Shown: positions 28,752 through 50,873 of the stretch, one piece after another | How positions within the stretch are numbered: the stretch's first letter is position 1 | Layout: each line of letters begins with the position of its first letter | Source: Symbiodinium natans | Taxonomy: Eukaryota > Sar > Dinophyceae > Suessiales > Symbiodiniaceae | Direction of reading: 5' to 3' | DNA: 64,000 nucleotides | Assembly (NCBI GenBank): GCA_905221605.1 | Contig: CAJNDS010000635.1 | Span: 681,528 to 745,527 of the forward strand | Notes under the pieces: model-generated | Databases searched by the model: none | What the model was told of the DNA's origin: nothing | Seen by the model: only the letters and a program-made list of their open reading frames with translations | Made by a program: the position numbers and the translations under genes

Positions 28752-31271
28752 CTGCCGCTCCTCCTCGACAATCCGAGCGTGCTCGGCCTGTAGCCGGGAA
28801 GGGCTTAATCCGAGCATCAGTTTAATTAATACCCCCACATTTAAAGAATTTTTTTGGCCGGAAGCCCGCCGGAAGACTACTTTCCATTAGGGTGGATTTC
28901 GTATGGGACAAACCCCCCACATTTAAAGGAATTTTTTTTGGGGGGTTCAAAAATCTGTCGGCAGGCTTCTTGTTTTGCTTGCGGAGACGCAAAGCTACAG
29001 CACCTCAGGGATCTGCAGCCTATTGTTTTTAATAGAGAATCAATACAGGGCCATGGTCCAACTATTGCGGAACCCTGCATTCCTTATTGTGGAGGGGGGG
29101 GGGGGGGCCCCCACCAATTAATCAGAAGCTCGGATTAGGGCTTAGAGTTCGAGACCTTGACCCGAAGTCCTCGGGGTTCAAAACTTAACTTGGATTCGAT
29201 ATTCCTTGTTGGCGGCCTGTAACCCCCGAAGAAAGGTCTGCCACACAACGGGCCCCAGTGCGCACAACCTTGATTCAGTGTCAACTCATTCCAGGGTTTC
29301 CGACTTTGGGATTTAGGGTTTGAGGGATTGGGGTTTTACAATCTGAGGCGTTCGGCTTTAGGGGTTGGGAATGGGATGATACTTTAGGTCCCAGATTCTT
29401 GAGCGCCCACAGCTGCAGAACTGAAACCTGGAAACCTGGTTTAGGGCTTAGAGTTTAGGGGATAGGGCAGCGAACAATGGCCCTCCACGGCGCGCAGAGT
29501 TCAGCATTTTGGGCTTCCCGGACAGCCGCCTTTCAACTTTCACACAGCCACCCGGAACTCTAATCACCCTGAAAACCCGAAAGACCAAAAGCCCCAAAGC
29601 CCCCACCCAAGCCTGAAAGGGCTTGGAGCCACTTACAAAAGCAAACTCTCGGCAAATGAAGCGCTAGCATGCGCCAACTAGGCATGCCTTTTCAAGCATC
29701 CTAGAAACGACTTGCGAAGGGGACTGTAAAAAACAAAGAAATAGGGGAGACTAGAATTTTATTCCCAACTCAAACCTCTACGCCCCCAACACCCGGAGAC
29801 TCTGGGAACCTTATACACCCTAAACCATTTCCCTAAACCCTTGCAACCCTTAGAACCCACTTCAGAATGCCGCCCCAAGGGCCTCCTCTGCATGGAGCCG
29901 AGCCAGTTCATCTCGCTCCTGGACGCGAGGCGCAGGGAACGAGGGTTTTTTGTTGCTTTAGGGTTCTACTCTACCGAGTACGGTCGAAGAAGCGTACGGG
30001 TTTAGGGTTTAGGGCATCGTGAGATACAAGGTCACAAGCAAGGGCGAACGATGGCTGCTCCGTAGTACAGCTGAAAGTGGTCGGTGGGGTTCTGGGATTC
30101 CAGGGCAATAGCCTGGTACACAAACTAAGCCCAAGCCATCGTCTCCTTCTGCCTCTCTGCCTCGTAGAGGTCTTTCCGTGCCTGCCAAGGCCAGCTGTTG
30201 TTCTCCACAGAAGTCTCAAGGGTAAAGGAGCACCACTGGGCACTCTGGCTTAGCTATCTAGGTAGCTGCCATGACGCCGAAACACGTCAACACATGCGAG
30301 CATACTGCTGAGAGCTACACCTAGAAGCACGGCACCAACTTGTTCAGCCCGTTATATGGCAAGCAAATCAACCAAAAAGCTGCTGCGGACCGCTTAACCC
30401 CGAAGGCTGCGAGCGGCCCACCTGCATCTGCTTGTCCACCTCCCGCCGGTACTCCTGACACACCGGGCTTGGGGATGTAGGCTAACCCTAAACTCCAAAA
30501 ACCTTGGAGGCTTGGGGAGCTCCAAGCGCTTGAGGGTTTAAAGCAGCGGAGAAGATCCAAGATTGCGTGGTTCGACACCCATGTGCATGAGTCAAACAGC
30601 CTCCCGGAAGCCTTGAACACCGAAAGCCTTAACACCATTAAAGCTCCTAACCTCCAGAAATGCATTTTGCCTAAAGCCCTAAACCATGAACCCTGAACTC
30701 ACCACGGCCAGTTCTCGAAATATGGGTCCTGCCAATCCTCAGCCTTACCCTCGCCCTTTTTGTTGGGGGGGCACAGGATGGGCCAAAGTCTTATAAGGGT
30801 TTCGGGCTTCAGGTTTCCGTTAAGGGTTTCGGTCAGGCCTTCAGGGCCGTAACTCAGAAAGCCGCCCGCCTTAAATCCCTTGAAAAGTCAATGCAGCAAG
30901 AAACCTTAGGGTCTCAAGCCTGTCAACCCTACAAGGGGCTTGCCTGAGCCCCTCAAGGCCCTCTTCTTGAACCAACCCCAAAACTCTAAACGCTCCAGAA
31001 ACCCCTAAAAAGCCATACAAAAGCCCAGAAACCCTAAGCAAAGTCAAACCCTACAAACCGCCAGAAACCCCTACAAAACCCTTAAAAAACCCTTACGACC
31101 CTAAAAAAACCTTCGGCCTTAACTGCTCCATCAAGACCCTGCAAGCCCCCCAAAGCTCTCAACTCCCCTAAACCCTAAACCCTAAACCCTGAACCCCAAA
31201 CGCTAAACCCTAAACGTGGCCTGCATCTTCAAGCGCCTTTTCTGCGCGGACATCTGGTCCACCCGCTCGTC
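28752..31271 (-). CDS. MNS1-like: MNS1-like ciliary coiled-coil protein, C-terminal exons
   Basis: Five exons: 31271-31221 (DERVDQMSAQKRRLKMQ), 30454-30422 (EYRREVDKQMQ), 30181-30137 (ARKDLYEAERQKETM), 29918-29883 (ERDELARLHAEE) and 28787 to about 28752 (AEHARIVEEERQ). They match the end of the trichohyalin/plectin homology region of MNS1, whose hallmark is FAEDDRIEQMNAQKRRMK. The preceding exon at 43396-43355 ends in MEQFAE, so the two halves join as FAE-DERVDQMSAQKRRLK across a roughly 12 kb intron holding the polyubiquitin gene. MNS1 proteins are microtubule inner or doublet-associated proteins of motile cilia, and dinoflagellates are flagellate. The expected LPKG end was not found. Donors are GC except a GT at 30421. 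Confidence 0.75.
28807..29136. mobile_element. MITE-like element with terminal inverted repeats
   Basis: The left end AATCCGAGCATCAG and the right end (reverse complement AATCCGAGCTTCTG) form imperfect inverted repeats of about 25-30 nt. Both flanks carry AGGGCTT (28800-28806 and 29137-29143), fitting a 7-nt target duplication. That heptamer is also a common local telomere-like word, so the duplication could be chance. There is no transposase. It lies just upstream (minus sense) of the MNS1-like exon at 28787. Confidence 0.5.
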
Positions 31272-31794
31272 CTCTTGCCGATGCGGGGTTTCGGGTGTAG
31301 GATTTAGGGTTTAGGGCTGAGGTTTCTGGGCTTCGGGTTTAGGGGCCAGGCTCCAGGGGCTTGGGTTTGGGACTTCTGTGATTGGGTTTTTTTTGGGGGG
31401 TGGCGGGTTTTGGGGGTTGAGGTGTTAGGGCTGTTTGGGGCTCAGGGCTTCTGTTCGGCTACATGGTCCACGCTTTGCAACATCAACCTTGCAAGCGCCG
31501 AGCGATTCTCGAGCTCTCTCAACTGCGGAAAAAAGGTTTTAGGGTGTTTAGGGTTTTTAAGGTTTTTAGGGCTTCTTAAGGTTTAGGGTTTAGGGTTGAA
31601 ACACCTAAAAGCTAAACCCTAAACCCGAACGCCCTCAAGCACTTAGGCCACAGTTTAGGGTTCGGGCTTCGGGTTTAACCCAGCAAACTTCAAAGACCCC
31701 CTCCCTCGAACCGTACAAGCCCCTTAAATCCCTAACAAAGACCCTGTCAAGCCTTGCAGCCCTAAGCTGCCTTTCAGCAGCAGCTTAGCCCTAA

Positions 31795-31978
31795 ACCCTA
31801 AACCCTAAACCCTAAACCCTAAACCCTAAACCCTAAACCCTAAACCCTAAACCCTAAACCCTAAACCCTAAACCCTAAACCCTAAACCCTAAACCCTAAA
31901 CCCTAAACCCTAAACCCTAACCCTAAACCCTAAACCCTAAACCCTAAACCCTTAAGCCCTAAGCCCTAAGCCCTAACC
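31795..31978. repeat. Long CCCTAAA array
   Basis: About 26 heptamers, almost all perfect CCCTAAA, ending in three CCCTAAG. This is the longest pure array in this orientation. It lies between the end of the polyubiquitin gene and the MNS1-like exon at 31271, inside the MNS1 intron. Confidence 0.95.
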
Positions 31979-32677
31979 TTCAACCCGAAAGCATGTCTTC
32001 GGTCGAGTCGCTGAGGGACGTCGGGAGCTCGGTTTGGAGGCTTTTTTGTTGAGTTTCAGGGGGGGGGGGGATCAACTTGTACACAAAGACCTTGAACCCA
32101 AAACACCCTAACCCTACTACAAGTTCCGGGTCTAAAGCTTAGAGTTCGATATCCTAACTCAAGCCTGAAGCCTCAACCCAGAGGCCTACCATGCGTGTAC
32201 CGCCCACGCATGTTTGCCAGGAGAGGCAAGCGGGTGTCTCGGCAGAAGAGCGCCGAACTAGTGGAGAGAGGCTGCTATCTGTACAGCACCACAATTCCAG
32301 TGCATCAGCCTCTGAAACACTGGCGCCTGTTGGGAGCTCAGATGTAAGGATCCCTCTGAGGATTTAGAGGACTTAGGATTTTGTGCGAGTGTTGACCATG
32401 TGTCCTGTTGTCCAGGTTGAGTTGCCTGTTGCTCTCGAGCACTTTGACAGGCGTCAGCTCAAAACTTGAGCGCCGCATCCACGGTACATGCCGTGCCCAG
32501 GTGATGTTGCACAACTTCGCTCGAACCACTCCACACAGAAAACAACCCCAAGACTGCAACAGACTAGCGTGAAGGCTAAGCTACGGCTGACAGCACCAGT
32601 AGATGCGAAGCGAATTCCCAGCAACCGATGGATGCTATAGCTAGCTGCTAGAGCCAGCTTCCCTTCACTTCTGGAAC

Positions 32678-43140
<10,463 letters not shown>

Positions 43141-43354
43141 GGCTGCTTCTGGGTTCGAATTGACGTTACAAGTGATGATAGCGTGTAGACAGGCCTTGCG
43201 TGTCTTGCTTGATCCACAACATGTGTCGAGCAAAGAGAGAACATGGACGGTAAAATGGACATCCATGCTGCAACATCTTGCAGCAGGAGCCCCTGAACCC
43301 TAAACTAGACGTCTACAATCCCGAAGCACCCGAGACTTCCCTGAAAAACCCTTC

Positions 43355-46300
43355 CTCGGCAAACTGCTCCATAAGGGCTTGCCTCTCGTCTTGCTCCTGG
43401 CGGCCAAAAACAAGCAACGCACTAGGGGGGTTTCAGGTAACAACCTAAACTCTAAGCCCGTTGTCGGGCAGAAGCTTTGAGGATGTAGAGGCCGGACGGG
43501 CAGGTCGAAAGGAAACGAAGGCAACTGACTGCTGCATGGCCCTCGGCCCGTTTGGGGTTAGGGTTTGGGGTTTCGTCTTGCGGACTGTCTCGAAGAAGCT
43601 CCTGGGGAGACAAACTACGTAGGACTGAACTATTGTGAACTCACTGGCCAGGCCTTTGACGGTGAAGGCGTCGGTTTGGGGTTTGGGGTTTTAAGGGTGG
43701 AGGGTGAGGGGTAAGGGCTCAAGGGATTTAGGGCTTCGGCATCCAGGGCTTCAGGGACTTACCGGTCTACTGTTTGCTTTGGGATCTTTCAAGACTTTGT
43801 GGTTTAGGGTTTAGGGTTTAGGGTTTAGGGTTTAGGGTTTAGGGTTTAGGGTTTAGGGTTTAGGGTTTAGGGTTTAGGGTTTAGGGTTTAGGGTTAGGGT
43901 TTAGGGTCCCCAAGCCCCCCAAAGCCGGCTGCCTTTGCAGCTTCGGCCTGTCGTAGGCGCTCCTGCCTCTCCAGGTGTTCCTGAAGTCTCTTGAGGGTTG
44001 AGGCTTGGAGTTTAGGGTTTAGGGTTTAGGGTTTCGGGTTTAGGGTTTAGGGTTTAGGGTGTAGGGTTTAGGGTTTAGGGTTCAGGGTTTGGGGTTTAGG
44101 GTTTAGGGGTTCAGGGTTCTGGGTTTTGGGTTTTGGGTCTCCAAGAAGGGAGCTTCAATGTTTCGACCCCACATACCCCCTGTACACCTCGGCGGCCTTG
44201 TATGTGCCCCCAAAAAACACCAAAAACCCAGAACCTTCGTGGCCCCAGAGTTCCTGGCAAGCGTTCCTCCTTTGGACTCTCCAGAAAACCCTAAACCCTA
44301 GAGCCCTAAACCCTACACGCGCCAAAACCCCAAACCCGAAACGCCAAACCCAAAACCCTATAAAACCTACAACCCCTGGGGCCCTAAAGACCGCCAAGAC
44401 CGGCCTGATAAGCGCGCAGCATCTCCTGCTGGTCCTCGAGCCGCTTCTGGGCCTGGGAGGGGCTCGGGACAGTAGGCGGTTTTGGGCTTAGGGCTTGGGC
44501 TTTCTTCCCCTGTTGCGGGCACCAAGCCGGGTACCTGAGATAGAGGACAGGGCTGGGCTGAGGTTCGCAGGGTTCAGTGCTTCAAGGCTTCGGGGTCGTG
44601 GCGTTCAAATCAAGTTCAGACCTCAAAAACGCGGTTTGCAGCTCACGCGCTTTAGGATTCCCCCCCCCCTACACCCAGTCCGAGTTCAAGCCCAAACCCC
44701 GCTCACCGAACCCAACCCTAAACCATAAACTTCCTAAACGCACACCACAAAAGCCGAGAGGACTTTTGGTAAAAAGTGTGTGTGTGTGTGTATATATATA
44801 TATAAACAAATAAAAGCAAAACGAATGGAAGGACACGCCCATATCTGATGCGAGGCCCCGAACCCAGAAACGGTGGGCAAAATGAAGCGAGAAGCGGCGT
44901 AAACCCTATCAACCCTATAACGCGGGGTAGGGCTTTCTATTGCTCGTGTCCCCAAAAGAACACCCCAGATACACACTCACCAATATTATTTGTTCCTAAT
45001 TACTCCCCAGCAACTGCTATCACCTACTTCACATGCATGAGACATCCTATAAGCCCCAAAAGCCATGTAAACCTACTAACCCCGAAACAGAGTTTAGGGT
45101 TAGGTCCTTTAGTGCTGGGATGCCTTCATCCACTCCTTCTTTCGCTCCAGCTCCAGACGCTCTTCGTGCCACAGCTCCTGCCATCAGGCAAGGGTTGAGG
45201 GTTCAGGCTCAGCCTCCGCCGAGTAAGCTCGTTGAAATAGGCATCCGGGTCCTCGTTACAATGTGGGCCTTTGTTCTTACGCAAGTGACTGGCCGTCCAA
45301 AACAATCTTCAAGATGCAGCCGATCCAGCCGATCAGTTCTGGAACCTGTGTAGGGAATGATCCTAACCCCCAAACCCCGAGACCCCGAGACCCATTTTCA
45401 AAATCTGTATAGCTCCGATGTTGCACTTGTCAGCGGGAGCGCTCAGGAGCCCTAACTCGAAGGCCTGACCAAGTGCTACAGAAGCCTAACATCATAGCCG
45501 ATGAGCCCTTTAAATCCTAGGAAACCCAGCCATGAAACGTATCAACCCTATATTGTAAACCTCTAAACCCATTTCGCCCTGCAAACCATGCAAAACCTCG
45601 AAATCCTCTAACCTATGAACCCCATTAAAACCCTCTAAACCCTATGAAGCCCCGTATAGACCCTACAGTAAACCCTACAAACCCAAAGTGGGGGAAGGCC
45701 CCCCGCCCCCGGCTCCTCGCGAATCCTCTCACGCTCCTGCGCTTCGCGGTTGACCTGGGCCTGCTTGCTGCTGAGCTCCTGGGCTCAGGAGTTCAGGGGT
45801 TTAGGGTCTCTTTAGGGGTTAGGGGGTAATTACTGTACTGGTTCTTCGTAGGACATGAAGGTACTCGGCACCCTATGTAATCCCTTACAGGGTAGCCATG
45901 CCGTAGAGACTGTATGGAGTCTTTGCCATTTCCCAAGCTCCTGCATTACAGAGGTTTAGGGAGGGCTTGGCTTGCCAGGACTAGGGGTGCTCGTAGGGTT
46001 TCGGGATTCAGGCCCCGTTCACTGGAGGGCTCCCGGCAGGTGCCTGGAGGACTCGGTTGCGCTCCGCATCCTGCTCCCGCTTCCTGCAGGTGCTTTGAGG
46101 GGCAGGTCTTAAAAACATGGGTGGGGCGGCGCTTCCGGATGCTTAGGGTTTAGGGGTCTAGGCGGGTTCGGGTTTAGGGTTCGGTTTAGGGTTTAGGGTT
46201 TGGCGTTGAGGGTTTCGGGTTTAGGGCTTGGGGCTTTGGATGTTGCGGAAAGTTTGGACCTGCAGGGCCGAAGGGCGATGATTGCCTCCAAAAATGTTTG

Positions 46301-49300
46301 ACGCCTAACTTAGTTGTCTGAAGGCGAACCCTTGTTATTATCCAAGGAGTATAAACAAGTTAAGCTAAAGGCTCGAGCCTGCTAGACCCCTCCAAGCAAA
46401 CCAAATATCCCCCAAAATAAGGCCCTGAGGCCTTCTCCTGGGCACTTTGCGGGGCTGGCGATGAACCTTAAACTGCGTTTCTACCCCACAGAGACCTCCC
46501 CTCCCCCCAAAGGGGCCTGACCCTAAACCCTAAACCCGAAGCCCTAAACCCTAAACCCTAAACTCAAACCTAAACCACAGCCCCCTGAGCTCCCCGCTCT
46601 TGGGCCAGCTGCTTCTCGCGTGCACGCTTCTCCCGGGCATAGGCCTCCGGACTCATCCTCTTCAACATTTTTCTTTTGGGGGGGTGGTCAACAAAAGGTT
46701 TACATACCCTGCAATCCGATACCGAAGATGATGATGCTTTGGGCCCCAAACCCCCCACTGCCCCGCTCTCCTCTTGCCTGAGCCAGAAAAACTTGATCCC
46801 TCTGAGCAACCCACCACTCCCCCGCCCCCAAAAAAAAAACAATAATAATCATATAATAAGAATAATGATAATAATAATAATAACAGTAATAATAGCAAAT
46901 GAGCGCGAAAAGCGAGGCCCTGTTTGGGGACGTCGTTTTGGGGCCTGAAGACACGATTCATAAACCGTGAGAGGGCCGTACAAATCCTACAAACCCCCCC
47001 CAAATCAAAATAGAAAGACCCTTTTTGTTCGTGATTCTCGGGCTTCAGGGGTTTTTGGGTTTTGGGGTTCTAGGTCGTGTTAGGGTACGGGTTCCGTACA
47101 ACCCCAACTCGGAAGGTAAAAACCTTTCAGGGGCTCAAGGCTGCCAGCCTCAATCCGCTGGTCCTCCTCTGCCTGGTGCAGGGCGAATTTGTCCGGTGGA
47201 TAGAGAGACACGCCGGGTTTGAGGGCTTCGGGCTTTTAGGGCCTTCAGGGCCTGGTTCGGAGCCCCGAACCCTGTACGCCTTCGAAGCGCTTCAGGGACA
47301 CCGGACATCCAACAAACCGAATGGCAATTAGGGTGTAGGGTTTAGGGTTTAGGGTTTAGCGTTCCTCAGAAACGCCACTGACACAGTGCTTGCCCTTGAC
47401 TAAAGAGCAACCCCCGCGAGTTCTTATAGACTTCAAACCTTACGCCTTCAAGATCTAAACCCTCGGCGCCGAAACCTGACACTCCTAAACCTCCAAACCC
47501 CAATCACACCGGCACCCTGTACCTCGAAACACTAAACCCCCAGATCCCAGGCTGCAATTGCAAATTTTGGACGGCTTCTCACACATACCCTTATATCGGG
47601 ACGCTAACTTCAAGGGGCGAATATTATCTACTATTTGAGGCTCCTGTAGCTTTCCTTGTCGACCCTCCACCCGCCTGCAGCTGATCCTCCTCTTTCCGCC
47701 GTTCGATAACCAATTGCTGGTACCTGAATTTAAGGGCTTAGGGTTGACAGGGTTTAGGGTCTGGGGTGGTGGGGGTGTCGAGGGTTGCCCCTAAACCCCA
47801 CCCCTAAACCCCCAAACACATACCTGAAATGCTCTAGGCTCTGGGGCTCTGCTGGCATAGGGGCACTCTGCCAGCATCCGGTTCGCCTCCTTCTTCTTTT
47901 GCTCCCTGGCAGGGGCTTCGATTTCATGGAACCCTAAACTACTAAACCTTACGGTTTAAGGTTTAGCTAAAGCTTAGGGCTTAGGGAATTTTGACCCCGC
48001 ACGCCTAAGTGGTCTGGGGCTTCTGTGCTCACTTAGCATCCCCTTCACAGAGGGTTTAGCTAGGGCTGAGAGGGCTCAAGGAAAGAATAGGGTTTACGGA
48101 TTTCAAGGGCTACCTTTCTGTGAATCCAAATCGCCTGTGTGGGGGTCGGGGCATCGTAAAGTTTCACAGCTCGGGAACGCAGCCCAGGTAGTCCCAACAG
48201 TGGCAGAAAGATCCGCACACACACACACACACACACACACCCAAAACCTGAACCCCCACTTGCCTCCAGGACCTTTAACTTCCCACAACTCCAAAACCCT
48301 CAGCCCTCAACCTCGAAACTCTACACCCTACATCACCTAAGCCCCCTAAGCCCCCTAAACCCTAAACTCAGAGAGATTTCCCAACAAAATCGGGCCTGGC
48401 GACCAAATCCCGCCAATCCTCCTCCATGACCTTCGCCACCACCTCCTGAGCCGAGCTAGGACTTTATGGGGTTTAGGGCTTAGGGTTTAGGGTCTAGAGT
48501 TTGGTGGTTCTTTAAACGGATCCGCCAAATCCCAAGCATACCAAAGGGCTCCAAGGAAAATTCCTGTCAGTTTGAGGGCTCAGGGTCTGGAGGTTCAGGG
48601 TTGGGTTTAAGGGTTTAGGCGGTTTAGGCGTAGCAAAGATGCAAAGCAGGAAGCTCCTCGACCGCCGCCCGGTCCCTCTCGCACTCCTCGGCCTCCTCGG
48701 GGGGGGGGGGGGGGTTTGGGGCATCGGCTGTAGGGTCTGTTGACTTCACTCATACACTACCCATCGGCTTTCGTTTGGAAAAGCATACGTGCATGTTTTT
48801 CGGGAGTCTTGAACCCTGAACCCAAGCAACCTCTCGAAGCCTTCTTGGGGGGTCGGGCATTTAGGTTTAGGGATGAGGGTTTAGGGTCAAGATCACGTGT
48901 TGAGGTTGAGGGACTAGTGACTAGGGTTCTTTCTTGGGGTGTGGATGGGATCCTGGAGTGAGGTACTGTATAAGTACTCCCTAACAGAAACTCCATGATG
49001 ACCTTAAATGAGCTTTAACATCGGGATCACATCGCTGCAAGTATCAGAGCCATGGCCCTGATGAACCTCAACCCCAAACCCCAGCACGCGCACAGAGGCA
49101 AGGGGAACCGCCTCCTGGCGCAGCTCCTTCCTCGCGACGATCTCCTGGCCGTCGTTTGGCCCAAGGCTTTATAGGGGGGGTTGATTATGGATTCGGGGTT
49201 TGCGGCTTAGGTTACAGGGGCTTCACATGGGCGTAAGGCGCTTAAGGAACTTTTGGGGCGCGCTTGAAGGGAGCCTCGACCTCATAAGCGCTAAACCCCA

Positions 49301-50743
49301 AGGCGTCGAACATCCCAATCCCGGAATCCACCCCAAGGGCTACACTTGGAGGTTCACGGGTTTTAAGAAGCAGAGTTACAAGTATGGCTTTTTTTAGTTG
49401 TAACCTTATTTAAGGTACTTATAACTTATAACCCTACCTACAAGAACCGATGGTTTTGAACTCGCACGCCGCCTGGTTCTGCTTGAGCATGGCTTGCTTG
49501 GCAAGCACCTGGCCATCTGCTCAGGGCTTGGGGGGCTCCAGGGCAAGTAGAGGGGCCCATTGAATTTCTCTCTGGGTAACTTACAGCATATGGTACAGCA
49601 AACCCCAAACACTAAACTGCAGCTGTATTGAAGCTTTGTTCGGGCCGGGAAGTTGCCGGAAATTGCCAGGCAAGGCTTTCAGGGCTCTCGGGCTTTTCGG
49701 GGCACGGAAACTCATTAAGCCCCTGCCCGCCCGAATTCCAGCCGACGTTGTTTCGATTGTTTGTCGATTTTTTGGGCTTTTCCTCACCTCCAGGACTTCC
49801 AGCCTCCCTGTTTTCGACTCTTTGCGTTAATAATGCTCCGCACCCCGGGATTTCCAGCCGATCTTCCTTTTATTTTCCGCACCCGAGGGACATTCCAGCC
49901 TACGTTTACAAAATCGACTTTATTTGATTTTTTGGCCTTTTTGCAGGTCATCTGCTTTTTAAAGATTTTTCATAAACCGAAACCACGAAAAACAGTCTAT
50001 AGAGCTGAGCGTCGAGGCACCCGTCCGCATAGGACCACTGATGGGGAAGACAGCTGCTGTAGCGCGAAGGCAATGGCCCAGGGCAATCTGCCAAAGCAAT
50101 TTTTTCACGATCTGACAGGTAGCCAGCTTTGCTTTGCGCTCGACCAGCAAGGCGACAATCCAAACCACATCCACCGTCATGGCCTCGGGGCGGGCACCAC
50201 GCATCTCAAGAGGCATCAGCGTTTTCTAACCAATGCTTTGCGCGCTCTTGTCCCAGACCACGGAGGAGCATTGGTCATCTGCGACGCGTCAGAATGTTCA
50301 TATTCCTGCACGACCTCGCTCCACGTGCCCAAGGAGAGGTCGGTCCAAGATTTGCGAGGCCTGAGAACGGTCCGCATAAGCCTTCTCACACGATAATGAA
50401 CTCTTCTTTCAGACGGGAGTGAATGGCATGCTGAGAGTGTCAACGACGCTTTGCCTCGACCTCAACAGGCTTCCGTTGAACAGGACAGATATGGAAAGAA
50501 AGCCACACTGACATAGCAAAAGGAAGTCGTCCACAAACATTTAAGAAAGTGAACACAGGACCCCAAACTCCGGACTTTACTGCCACTGTTGGAAAATTGG
50601 ATTCGTACTGATTTTTTTAAACTGGTTTACATGGGATTCACACTAAGTTTCCTTAGGGAGAACCCTCTGGCCTCCGTATTTTAAAAGGTTTCTTCTCTCC
50701 ATTGCCTCTGTACTTTCATAGGATCTTACCGCCGCCGCCACCA

Positions 50744-50774
<31 letters not shown>

Positions 50775-50842
50775 CACGAGCACGAGCACGAGGACGAGGA
50801 CGAGGACGACGACGAGGACGAAGGACGAGAACGAGCACGAGC

Positions 50843-50873
<31 letters not shown>

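Noticed and set aside
28212-28825. Ser/Leu- and Arg/Glu-rich frames
   Set aside because: They are translations of TA and GAGA microsatellites.
31488-31522. Possible MNS1-like exon LRELENRSAL after a good pyrimidine tract
   Set aside because: MNS1 proteins run directly from FAE to DDR/DER, so an exon between 43355 and 31271 would break the conserved join.
49761-50396. 211-codon plus-strand frame
   Set aside because: It has low-complexity Phe/Pro runs, no motif, and lies in an intron whose flanking exons join in phase on the minus strand.
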